Made by a program: the position numbers and the translations under genes
Source of the DNA: Rhopalosiphum padi
Lineage: Eukaryota > Arthropoda > Insecta > Hemiptera > Aphididae
DNA length: 64,000 nt
Assembly: GCF_020882245.1 (NCBI RefSeq)
Contig: NC_083599.1
Coordinates: forward strand, 55,082,748-55,146,747
Direction of reading: 5' to 3'
In this document: one piece after another, positions 24,950-36,060 of the stretch
How positions within the stretch are numbered: the first letter of the stretch is position 1
Layout of the letters: every line of letters starts with the position of its first letter
Notes under the pieces: model-generated
Database searches by the model: none
What the model saw: only the letters and a program-made list of their open reading frames with translations
Told to the model about the DNA's origin: nothing

Positions 24950-25064
24950 TGTATGTATGGATTTATTTCATACTTCCGGCAACTTTTAGAGGTTATGGAT
25001 TTAAGCATGTCAAAAAACTGTCATAAATATATACATTTTTTAATAATTTATACTATTGATCAGT
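24950..25064 (+). promoter_or_regulatory. Promoter of gene 4: conserved block, TATA-like box, TCAGT initiator
   Basis: ATGTATGGATTTATTTCATA, CTTCCGGCAACTTTTAGAGG and AAGCATGTCAAAAAACTGTC match the other promoters. ATATATACA (about 25027) precedes TCAGT (25060-25064) by about 33 bases. The ATG is at 25114. Confidence 0.6.
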
Positions 25065-25113
25065 CTTTCTGTTACCAATTTATAAAATTCAGTGTTGAAA
25101 TAAAGTAATAATA

Positions 25114-28100
25114 ATGATAATAACAAAAGTGTTTGTTCTCATTGCATTTTTCACTTTATGCAATTCGAAAACCAGTTTTATGCCCAACTTACCTTTGGTA
25201 CCTAAGTATTATAACAATATTTATATTTTTACGATTTATTATTATATTTTATTTTTTTCGAAATTTTTAATGAAATATGTTTGTTTATTAATTTTCTTGC
25301 AGGGAGAATATCGTATGATATTTGAGAAAATATACCATTGTGAATCAAAACGTTTAATTCAAATCAATTTGTATTTGAGTAAAAAGACATTAAGTGTATC
25401 TGAGTTAAAAGGAAATATAACATACTTAGTACCTTTTGACGATACTCTTACAGTAAGTATATATTTAATACAATTAATAATATATTATTTAAATATATAA
25501 TTAGATACTTGGAGGTTGGTACTTAGTTCAAGTTAAAGGTAAATATTCAATTCTACGGAATTAAAAGTTTGATCATGAATTATTAAGTAGAATTTTTACT
25601 ACCTAACACATTATTCAATTTGACTTCATTTTTGTTTTCGTGAAATTTAATGAAATTTACAATAATATATTATAGAAATTTAGATTATTTACTGCTTGAG
25701 GAATATTGTTTTGTATACAATAGAATATGTCCTTGCCAATCCACATATATTATGCAATGTTATATTTTATAGAAGTTATTATAAAGTTTATAATCGTCCA
25801 GTACAACTTATTTAAAAGGAAAATTAATATTTATATTAAATTTGGAGGATACCATTTCTTGTATTGTATTTATAAAATTAATAATTGAATATAGAATGAT
25901 TGAGTAAAAATTACTATCAATTTTTATTATTTTTAAACAGTATTTTTATTCATTTATACAATAATTTCATACGCCATTATCATTGAGTTGTGACTAAAAT
26001 CACTATGCTTGATGAACAATAATTTCTGTTATTACACATTGGCTGAAGTAGTTTTTAATTTTAAGAATTGAATTAAAAAATGCTTTACTTTATACTTGTA
26101 CTATTTTAATGTTCTTATTACATAATATCTAAACTAATGTACTATTTTATTTATAGCTGGATATAAATATTGCTTCTTGGGGTTCAACTGGAGGTTGGAA
26201 ACCAAATTCATTGGTTTACATTACAAAGAATGCATGTAGCAGTGGATTGAAAAAACTCTTAGGAAATGCATGGAAAAATTTAGCTAAATCATTTAACATT
26301 TCTAATACCAGTTGTCCAACACCACTAGTAATGTATAACATGATTAATTAATTATATGCACTAACTATGGATTAAACAAATATAATCACTTTAAAATCAA
26401 TTAATTAATATTAAGACAACAGTTTTATCTTTAGCAACGTTCCAAAAAGGACGATTTTCTTGATTGATTATTATTTATTAACAAAAAAAATAAATGATAA
26501 AATTGGAGAGTAGATAATTTAAAATAATATTATTATTATATTTATAATTTTCGACCAAAATCGAATTTTTTTTTTATGAATTAAAAACGAATAAACGAAG
26601 ATTGTTGAAATTGTCACCGAATTTTTATATTCTCATTTATTAACAAATTTTTATTTATTTTACTTTTATTTTTTTATTAATTTCAAGTACAATTTATTTG
26701 ATAGGTTAAATATCTGGAAAATGTAACACAAAGCTCACTATAAATTATTATTTTTTCAATCAAAAATATAATAAATCTTTAGATACCATATTACCTATAA
26801 ACATTTAAAATTATAATTCTGACAACATTTTTAAGAATCATGAATATTAATAAATTAATTTTCGTCGAAAATTCATAAATCATCTTATTTTTGTATCTAA
26901 GTTTTGAAAACCAGTTTTCATAGACATTTTAACTTCCAATTGTGATTAAATTATTGATTAAAATAATGAATATCAATAATTTAATTAATTTGTAACAATT
27001 TAAAAACATTTTTAATACGAACTTAAATATTTTTGTATAACAATAACATATTTTATTTATTTTAAAATAAGAGTGACCCAAACGACACCCTAAGTACACT
27101 TCTAAAATGTTTAGAAAATAAACTAAGTTGTTACCATATTTTTAGATTCTGAACGGAGTGATGAATTTATTGATTTTACAATGATGTGTTTTTTATTTTT
27201 TATCAAAAGTAAAAAATATCCAATAGTTTACAACAGCGTCGAGAAAAACCCCGAAAAAATTACGGAAAAACGGAAATTTTTACGCATAACCACTTTTTGA
27301 TAAAATCGATTTTTTGTTTTAACTCAAAATCGAATCATTTAAATACTTCAAATTTTCACCAAATGTTTATATTATGGTAATCTATTTTCGATTAAATTTT
27401 CAAAATATTTTGACCTTTTTTAAGCAACTTATAGACAATTGAAATTTTCGACTTTTCTAAGTTTTTTTCTTAAAAGGTCGATAAAAAAAATTTGGGTATC
27501 CAAAAAATCTTTAAAATTTATTAAAAGGCTTATTATAAGTTGAACTTATCGTAGTAAAAAAAAATCAAAAATCGTTAGTCACAATTTTTGTTTATAAGCA
27601 TTTAAAGTTCAAATATTTACGATATATTATATCAAAATCGCGAAAATTTGCAAGGAATTTTGAAGTTGAAAATTCATAAAATTTTTATGATTTATACTTA
27701 AGGTTGAAAAATTCAATACAAGTTTATCCATAAGTTTTCCTTAAAGTAATTTTAAAAAAAAATTCCAGCGTCAATATAGAAAACATTTTATGAGCGTATG
27801 ATATTTTATTTTTTACGAAATCATGTAAAATAACGATATATTATAATTTAAATATAAGTAATAATAATATATCCAACTAATTATCATTGACTGACAAATC
27901 ATCTCCGTTCAGAACCGTTTTTCGTATACAATGATACCCGTCATTTTACTCTCCATTTCTATTATACAGCAGAGCGATACCCACTTGCCCACATTTTTGT
28001 TTTATTTTTATAATCGAATAACTTTTTTCATTAAGCGCATACAATTTGAAAATTGAATACCTCTATTATGGTTTTAAAATTTCATGTAAAATAAAATATT

Positions 28101-28826
28101 AATTATTATATCTTAAAGTTTATAATCACGTCAACTTGCAAGTGAAAATTTTCAAAAGTTAGTTTATTGTGTAAATCAAAGAAAATATGTATAATAAATA
28201 ATAATAATAACCAATAAGGACCCAATTAATACAAGTAATAAGTAATACAACTAATACAAGTGATAAATATCAAAAATGTATAGTACTTATTTTTGCATAT
28301 TTACTATCAATATTTTCTGTATATAATCAATATATTATTTCTAATCAACTATAACCGAATACATTTAAAAAAAGAAAAAATATTTCTCAATATTTCATTG
28401 AAATATTTTAATTGAAACATTTCAAATTTAGAACGCTAACCTCTATACATTTATGTCTTATGAATTTTAATGTTTTAATATTGCAACAGAGTAACTACAT
28501 TTTAAATGCGTATGCCATTTTATTATATTTATCTTAAAACAATTTTTCATCTAGATAATGAAAAAATTCTCAAAGTTACAATTCTGTAGATAATATTGTA
28601 TATTACCATCCTCATGTGTTTTGTAACAATTTATTTTTGAATTTTTCAGGGAACATATACAATAACAGATTTTGACTTGAAGGAATTGTCAGACAATAAT
28701 TTTCCCAAGGTGTATTTTTACGGAAAATATAAATCGACGATTAAGTTGAAAAATGTGAAAAGTGAAATAATCGGTTGTTTTGTAATAGAGGCTAGTCTTA
28801 TACGACCTTGGGAAACTCCAATTTGA
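25114..28826 (+). CDS. Secreted DUF1091/ML-like family protein, gene 4 (complete, 4 exons, 193 aa)
   Basis: Exons: 25114-25197, 25303-25452, 26157-26327, 28650-28826; phase 0 throughout. The signal peptide MIITKVFVLIAFFTLCNS is followed by KTSFMPNLPL; the second methionine of the paralogs is threonine here. Exon 2 is GEYRMIFEKIYHCES to DDTLT. Exon 3 is one codon longer than in the paralogs (ACSSGLKK) and keeps NTSCP. Exon 4 has GTYTITDFDLKELSDNNFPK and LIRPWETPI. Sequons GNIT and NTS are present. Intron 1 is 105 bases, a multiple of three and free of stops, and its donor is GTACCT rather than the GTAAAT of genes 2, 3 and 5. An unspliced message would therefore stay open through exons 1 and 2. 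Intron 3 holds a complete family-A TIR element. Best relative: gene 3. Confidence 0.87.
25698..25860 (+). pseudogene. Fossil duplicate of exon 2 in intron 2 of gene 4
   Basis: It starts 395 bases after the true exon 2. It reads EEYCFVYNRICPCQSTYIMQ and stops a few codons later (codon 25). The 3' half aligns at the DNA level only (CAACTTATTTAAAAGGAAAA). No usable donor remains. Confidence 0.7.
27145..27916 (+). mobile_element. Complete copy of TIR repeat family A in intron 3 of gene 4
   Basis: It starts GATTCTGAACGGAG and ends CTCCGTTCAGAACC, inverted ends with one mismatch in 14. It aligns with 9113-9900. No coding frame. It is absent from the paralogous intron of gene 3, so it inserted after the gene 3/4 duplication or was lost there. 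Confidence 0.7.
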
Positions 28827-29901
28827 TTAAATTTGACAAAACACTAATAGAATATATTATTGTCATAATTATAATGTCTTTTGTTTTATTTTTTTCATTA
28901 TTTGGTAGTATCAATTAAATAAACTATGCTAGTTACTGTAGAATATTATATCACGTTATATTTTACAGAAGAAAATAAAACTGGAGTCTTAAACATAAAT
29001 GATGTTATTATTTTTAACATTTTTTTTTAAGATCATCGTAGTACATCAAATGAGACAGTCATTTGTAATGAGTTTGTACTTTCTTAGAAGTTTATGTACA
29101 ATAATTCATCAATACAATTACGTTCAATGTAATAATTGATGCTTTAGATTGAATCTATTATTATTATTATTATTATTTAGACACTATTATACGAATGAAA
29201 TGTTCTTAAATAGTATCAATTTTATATATTAATGCTAGTTTACTAGAATTCTGAACCACTGATCTAATTTATAATCCAGAACGAACCATAGTATAGAATA
29301 GTAAAGCCTGTATATTATGAAAATGGTTGGATCCGAATATTTTTTCCATTTTATGCAGGATTCCATTTAATACATGCAATGTAATACATGTAATACATAT
29401 TTATTATTATACATAATTGACTCAGACAGAGGTTTTCAACATAAGCGTCATGGCTCACTAAGCTGTTGTTAATGGTTAGGAATGTATTATTAAGGTAGCA
29501 GTAGTATCTAAAAATAAAATTGTAATATATTTTACCATTATAAAATTGTTTAATTCAATTATAATATAATAAAAATGAATAATAATAATAATGAATAAAA
29601 AAATTCAAAATATTTTGTTGTTTTAATTTATATTTACTATGTAAAATATTACCAAATAGTGGTAATAGTAAGTTATGACTCGGAATTTCATATCACATTT
29701 TTCTACTTACTTACCTCTAATGCTGAACAATAATTAAATTGCATTTATATTAACTAGACGATAATAATTTATAAGTGTTTAATATAGTTCATGGTAATAT
29801 ATATTAGGATAATCAGCTAACAAAACATAAAATATTATATTTTTTACTAAAATAACAGGAGTGCACTAAAAAAAAATATTTAAAATTTCTCATTTTACGT
29901 G
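28827..29901. other. Downstream flank of gene 4, paralogous to 19435-20554
   Basis: No gene is seen. It is colinear with the flank of gene 3 up to the shared LTR. It carries the GACTCAGACAGAGGTTTTCA stretch and a shortened TTA run (29157-29178). Confidence 0.6.
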
Positions 29902-30806
29902 TGTAACGGGACACCATTATTCTCCATAAAGCGCCTAACCGATCCCGCGATGTTTTTTTACGAGACGTCGATCGCTGAGCGCGCCTATTGCAACCAATAT
30001 AGTGCGTTAACGGCGACTACGATATTAAAACCACCGTGACCAGTCGATGTTAAAGTGTTTTGATTATAAAATAAATTTTTAATTATGCATCCAGAAAACA
30101 TAGAACACTATCAGAAGGAACAACAACACCAATAATTTAAATATTATTAGCTGATCCATATTTAAAATCTACTAAAACACAGTAGTGTATTGGTGAATAA
30201 ATTTAAGGGTATACGCACCTAAAAGTAGTTGAATAAACGGAGTTCTGCTGCGCCGCCGTAATCCCGAATATCTGTAAATACGACACGGCCGCTGCCAGAA
30301 ATTCGAGTTTCAACTGCGGAGCCGAAGATGCCGGGACGAGAATTGATCTCCATACAGACAGAGTACGAGTTTAATTGTATTAACGCCGCTGTATTTTTTC
30401 TCTTTCGTTTCGGTGACTGACGCTATCGCTGTACACCACCAGCCAGAGGAACCGTTCCAGCCAGCAGAGCCTTTCCAGCTAGAGAAGTGGTTCCAGTCAT
30501 TCCAGCCAGAGGAGCCGTTCTAGCCCGTGGAGCCAGCTGCAGCCTATTCTTAGATCTTTGTACGGTAGAAGTATGGTTCCCCGTTAATACCGCTGTGTTA
30601 GCGTCGGTCCATACACTCCGGAGGTAAAATCGTGAGTTAACATACACGTTAAATTATTATACGAGTATTTCGTTTTATTTTTTATTGCAGCTATATAAAA
30701 CAGTATATGTCAAAAGAAACTATTGTAAAATGTATTGTTATTTATATGAAAATAAATGTATGAATTTGTAACCCGCAAACAAAACTGAATTCTAAATTAC
30801 GTTACA
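29902..30806 (+). mobile_element. Solo LTR (copy 2), better preserved
   Basis: It starts TGTAACGGGACACC, ends ACGTTACA, and is flanked by a perfect 4-base duplication CGTG (29898-29901 and 30807-30810). At 905 bases it keeps about 150 bases missing from copy 1. It contains a minisatellite of CCAGAGGAGCCGTTC-like units (30430-30545) and AATAAA near 30753. No internal retroelement genes remain. The same flanks occur around copy 1, so one insertion was later duplicated with the gene unit. Confidence 0.75.
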
Positions 30807-30929
30807 CGTGCTTGTCACAAAAATGTTGTTAATTTTTTAATTTGAAAATATTTAAAATACATATTCATAGAAAAAAATAAAAGCCATTGAAAATTTCTCA
30901 TGCCCATTATTATCTCAAAACATTTGAAT

Positions 30930-31995
30930 TTGAATTTTTTTTTTTAATGAGTATTTCCAATCTGTATACATTTAATACAATAAGTAAATTTTTAAGGCTT
31001 AAAGACAATTCTGACAGGACTTTTGGATTTATGTGAAGGGGACACCCAGTGACACCACTTCAAATGTCATTACTCTTTAAAGGTTGATTGTTTAGTAAAT
31101 CTCTAGGCCAGCGTCGTTTTAATTGACGTAGTGGATTGATTGGGTTAGTTAAAGAACGGAGATTGGAAATAAGTGGATTTTGATGGTTAGTTATGGCTGT
31201 GTGTAGTTTTTTGTGCGATTGAGAGACTAAATCAAAGAGAGTCGGGATTTTTAAGTCATTATGAAGGGACTGGTTGCTGATGAACCAAGGAGCGGCTGTG
31301 ATGATGCGTACGTTTATAAATTGGAAGGATTGGAGTATGTTAATATTTGATGTTTTAGCTGCTCTCCAAATTTGGATGCCGCAAGTCGTGACTGGTCTTA
31401 TAACTAACTGCTTGTATATTAGAATTTTGGTTTTCAAAGGAAGTTTGGAGCGTAATAGGTTTTTTTGAGAATGAAGATGTAAATTTAAAAATTTACGTTT
31501 AGTTTTATTATTGCTATGATTTTTTTGTCAAGTTGGATACCTAGGTATTTAACATAGTCTTTTTGGGAGATTGTGTTGTTGTTGATGGATAGAGGATGAC
31601 TGTTAATTTAGTGTAAAGTGAAGGTTATGAGGCTAAATTTAAATTCGTTTATTTTTATTCTCCAAAGGCGGAACCAGCTTTGGAGTTTTACTATATAAAC
31701 CTGGAGTCGTTTAGAGAACTGATCAGAATCTGAGTGGGAGGAGATTATAGCAGTGTCGTCAGCGAATGTGACAATAAAAATCTCATCAGAGTGAGGTATA
31801 TTCGAGGTGAAGATGTTTTAGAAAGTAAGAACTATGGTGTGTATGTGATGTATCATCTAAATAGTGGACCGCAAATGTGCGACTGGTTAAAAATTACTTA
31901 AGTTTAAGAAATAATAGGCCAGGAGGAGGCGAAATTTGTAAAGAAGTCCGTCTGACCACACTTGGTCAAATGCCTAGGCAACGTCGAAGAAAACT
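30930..31995 (-). mobile_element. 5'-truncated Jockey-clade LINE (reverse transcriptase part)
   Basis: A poly(T) run near 30937-30950 marks the 3' end on the minus strand. In transcription order: FDVAAFDQVWSDGLLYK-like remnants near 31995-31930, the catalytic motif FADDTAIISSHSD (about 31766-31730), a middle part with YLGIQLDKK, and the C-terminal part LIYKQLVIRPVTTCGIQIW and SNQSLHNDLKIPTLFDLV (31437-31060). Stops and shifts break the frame, so it is inactive. Its 3' end resembles that of the LINE at 12449-15000. Confidence 0.8.
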
Positions 31996-32437
31996 CTAAT
32001 TTAAAAATTATACACAAATAATTGTGACTATAGATTTTTGATGATTTAAGTTAAGAAACTAAGAACTTGTGAGAACTTTTGTATTAAATTTCCACACATT
32101 TCTTGGAAACATTTTTTATTTAATATTCATGAAAAAAAAACAAAAAAAAATTGAAAATTTGTTATGACTCAACAATTATCTTATTACAGGAAAAATATAG
32201 GTTTTATTACAATTATGTATTCTTTTAACTAAAAAATATTTATTTTAAGTGTGATGTTTTATTTTGTAGTTAATAAGGTGTATTTAAGTAAACACTTAAA
32301 AATAAAAATATGAAATACATAATATATTGGAATAAAAATAAAATTCTATTTAAGAATCCTATTGTGATGATGCAAAAATTAATATTATACATAACAAACC
32401 TCATGTATTTGTACCAATTTATTTTTGCATTTTTCAG

Positions 32438-32521
32438 GGAACTTATACAATAACAGGTTTTGATTTGAAGGGAATGGCAGGTATTAACCTTCCCAAAGTG
32501 TATTTTTACGGAAAATATAAA
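32438..32521 (+). pseudogene. Truncated exon 4 of an array gene, fused to a duplicated block
   Basis: After a good acceptor (TTTTTCAG) the frame reads GTYTITGFDLKGMAGINLPK and VYFYGKYK, then stops matching exactly where the block shared with 22454-22952 begins. The frame runs on for about 18 codons in the foreign sequence (ISYCYNYNLHKIKTLFFW) to a TAA. The GC and RPWE parts of exon 4 are lost. No exons 1 to 3 are found upstream. Confidence 0.7.
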
Positions 32522-33007
32522 ATTAGTTATTGCTATAATTATAACTTACATAAGATTAAAACCTTATTTTTCTGGTAAGTACTTAGTATTTATTTAATTG
32601 AGTTCTATATTAATACATATTCAATTTATATTTTTATGTACCTACTTATGACTTATGTATTAACTGTAGGTACATATTATTTTTGTACATCTTTTTACAC
32701 TGTAGGTGTATTTCTAGTTATATTATTGCTTGGCAGAATGATAATTGCTAAGAAATTAAAAAAAAAAGTGTAACGAGAAAGTGACGTAATTACTTTTCTA
32801 TTTGAAAAGTAAAATAACTTTATTACATTTATTAAATACAACATTAAGAAAAGCTTCTAAAAATTACTTGATTAGTTAAAAATTAAATTGTTTTGGTTTT
32901 TAAGCTAAAATCGTTCAAATAATTTGTGGTAAATAATTTATTGGTCCAGTATATTGCAAACAGCTTTATAAATAGTTGGTGCTCACGCTACTATGTGAGT
33001 GTACTTA
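32519..33007. repeat. Duplicated 0.5-kb block (pair of 22454-22952)
   Basis: Colinear with 22454-22952, with small indels (the AAACAGTATACAG region is shortened). It ends in the same hairpin-forming CTCACGCTACTATGTGAG. Confidence 0.55.
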
Positions 33008-33491
33008 ATTTTTCATACTAAAAAATACTAATTTTGGTCATTTCCATGAAATTTCCTGAAATGGGCGTATATTTTTCATTTTTTCTGGGTATTTAAAATT
33101 CAAAATCCGGCTCTGTGAGTCTATATCTTCACATAGTATACGTGAAAAACAAGAGTAAACTAAAGTCATTATTAGAAATTTATTTAAAGGAAGTAAATAA
33201 GAATGTAACTATAACATTGATAACCAGGTAAATATAATACAATATAATACAATATAACATAAAATTCAGAATTATGTAACTATCGTATACAATATATTGA
33301 ATTCATGTGTACAAAGTAGATAAGGAAACCAAATCTACAAATCTAAAAAAAAAAAAATTGGAAGCAAATACAATTATACATACAATAGTATAGCTACATT
33401 ACAGATATGTGCATTTCATCATCAAATAATACGGTATATATTTAACAATCATTGATGAATTTTTACAAGTTTTATATTATATTATATGAAG
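33008..33491. other. Nothing recognised
   Basis: AT-rich intergenic sequence with an AATATAACATAA-like short repetition near 33230-33260. No gene is seen. Confidence 0.4.
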
Positions 33492-33605
33492 TAGTCACTG
33501 GAAGGAATTAGAATTTCATAACCTTTCCGAAATATAATTATTTGGAAAATTAAAAACCATATACAACAAATATAGAAAATAAAATACTTAGCTGTGGATG
33601 ATTCA
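33492..33605 (+). pseudogene. Ancient relic of exon 4 of an array gene
   Basis: One frame reads HWKELEFHNLSEI, stop, LFGKLKT, which aligns residue by residue with HLEELADHNLPKVYFYGKYKS of gene 2. Further on, AATAAAATACTTAGCTGTGG matches the AATAAAGTACTTGGCTGTAG of gene 1. At least three stops are present. It is far more diverged than the relic at 32438, so it records an older gene loss. Confidence 0.55.
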
Positions 33606-35249
33606 AATTAAACATTACAGTCATTATACAACCATAGAAAGTAGTCAGAATCAACTATGCAATACAATAATTATAAACTATAAATTAATTATATTTAATT
33701 ATAAATTATAAACAAAACTATTATTATTATTATCATTTTTCGATGATACTTATTTTCAACAATGAGAGTATTTTATAGATTTTCATTAGTAAGAATGTAC
33801 AAAAGTTATGAACAATAAAATATATTGATACATTAAGATAAATTGACAAGATTCAGCAGTTGAGTTTTGACCTTTAAAAGTTGCTGGAAATATGTATGTA
33901 TTTGTATTTAATTGAAACAAAAACAAAGTGGGTCCGGAAATTATATTTGTGCATAATAAATTCAACAAAATTATATAAAAGGAAGTAGGAACTAAATCAT
34001 TAATTTGATCCTTTGATCCAATTATTTGTGTTTTAATTATTTCAAACGAAATATCGTATTTTTTTTTTATTATTGATGGATAATTTATTAGCAAATATAG
34101 AAAATATTATAAACTAATATAAACTTTAGAAAACACTAAAATAACATTAATAAATTATTATGTGTTTGAATGCAAAATTGAAAATATAATAATGATATAT
34201 TTGAATTAAAAATATATTTTTTATTATTATATTATTCTCTATAATATATTATATTGTATATAAAATTATAATTGTTATTATTATTCTATATGTGCATAAA
34301 TATATCTAAACAATTTAAATCATGAATGAATATGTTGACTTCAAAATAAGTACACAAATTTATTAACGAATTATTAAAATACTTAAATAAAGTAAATTTA
34401 TATTTATATTTACTTTCACACATATTATTATATATTATTTTTAACTTTACGACAAAATTGTAATTTTATAAAATATACATATTATTTTGTAAACAACCAA
34501 TTTTTCAAACGAACAATTTTAGACGACCTGATTCTTACGATCAGTTGACGATGCAGTACAGTCATAAATAGGTAAAGAAAATAGATTTTGTCAAATAATG
34601 GTTTTTTATGTAAAAATTCCCATTATTCCTGTTTTTTTTCTTTTAAAATAGGCGCCCACTTTTTGGATACTTTTACATTGTAAAGTATTAAAAAAGTCCC
34701 CATCACTCAGAAGTTTTCCCTAAATGTCTGTTAGGAGAGATTTCAATTTCATGTTTTACTGTATTTAATATTACTGTTTATATAATTAGCTCATAGACAA
34801 TTATAAGCAGCATAGAAAGACAAAAGAAAACGACATATAGCGTATTAATTTATTTATTAAAACTACTTTGTTTCTGAATGGAAGATAATACTCCGTTTTT
34901 TATTCTATGCGTGTTAAACTTATTTTAATTATACAAAATAAATAAGTATTTAATATTGAAAATGATACGATAAACCACGTGAGTTTGGTGAAAATTATTT
35001 ACGTGTCATAAAAAACTACGTTTGGTTATTGTATTTTATGTATATTATTCGTGTGTTTTGCGCAAGTTATGGTTTATATACAAAAGACATTTCTAAATAA
35101 ACTCAACTTCTTTTGTAAGCTCTTTTATTACCTATATTAATGTAAAATTTCAATACCGTTTGTACGACTGTTAATTATTTTACTATTTAGACTCTATATT
35201 TGTATAAAAAAAAAACTAGTTAATAATTATAATTATAATAATATATTAT
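33606..35249. repeat. Intergenic; 33893-34660 paralogous to 24187-24750
   Basis: It shares TATGTATTTGTATTTAATTG, GTCCGGAAATTATATT, ATGTGCATAAATATATCTAA and AAAATTCCCATTATTC with the upstream flank of gene 4. The rest is AT-rich without a supported gene; the minus-strand open frame 33786-34094 lies across the repeat and is not supported. Confidence 0.5.
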
Positions 35250-36060
35250 AATTTAAATAATAATGCCTGTACCACGTTCATAGGATATCTACAACCAGTT
35301 CGCAACTCATCTGTGTATCAAGGAATAACAATTGAGAACTACCAATTCAATATTATGGTTTTAAATAATAATTCATAATCTACATCATAAATCATAATAC
35401 AACGTAATAGCTTGTAACGAAATAGGGCACTAAAATAGATGAAGTATGGATGAAATCATGTGTTTGTTTTTATTTTATAAATTTCACGATTAACGATCTC
35501 TTGGATAATATGACTACTGTATAATATATTGAAACGGCGCATTAGATAGGCGATTTAGGTACACCATCATTATTGTGTGTGATAGTTTTTTTCGCGTACG
35601 ATTTTTTAATCCGTTGAATCCGCTAAAAGTCATATTAATAAACATCATATTTTATAATTAACTAGCTAATCACACATTACGTTGCCCATAATATATTAAT
35701 AATGGAAATTTGTTTACTCCTACTTAAGCTACTCCTTTAAAAGTATACTTTACAGATTTGTACACAGTCATTTGAATGGTTTTAACAAAATATAATATAC
35801 AAGTCTAAAATTTCAATCAATCATAATTACTATTATATTTTCCATAACCAATTTAAATTATTATATATACAAAAAATATTCACTATTTGATATTTGCGAG
35901 TTCTTACAAAATCCTCTTTAATGTATAGATTTTTAAAAACACTTTATTTTGGCACCCTTAATCATCCACTCTTTAATAATAATATGTTTTGATTTATAAC
36001 TTAGTTTATTTTTAATTTTGATATAATTGTAGACTTAGTGTAAGTATACACTAAAGAAAT
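35250..36060. repeat. Duplicated block, paralogous to 11600-12445
   Basis: It shares ATCTACAACCAGTTCGCAA, GGCGATTTAGGTACACCATC and the ATCATCCACTCTT end with the block downstream of gene 2. It sits upstream of gene 5, so the duplicated units of this array include long intergenic parts. Confidence 0.55.

Noticed and set aside
30423..30647. A 74-codon minus frame with APLAG-like repeats
   Set aside because: Translation of the LTR minisatellite, not conserved in the other LTR copy.
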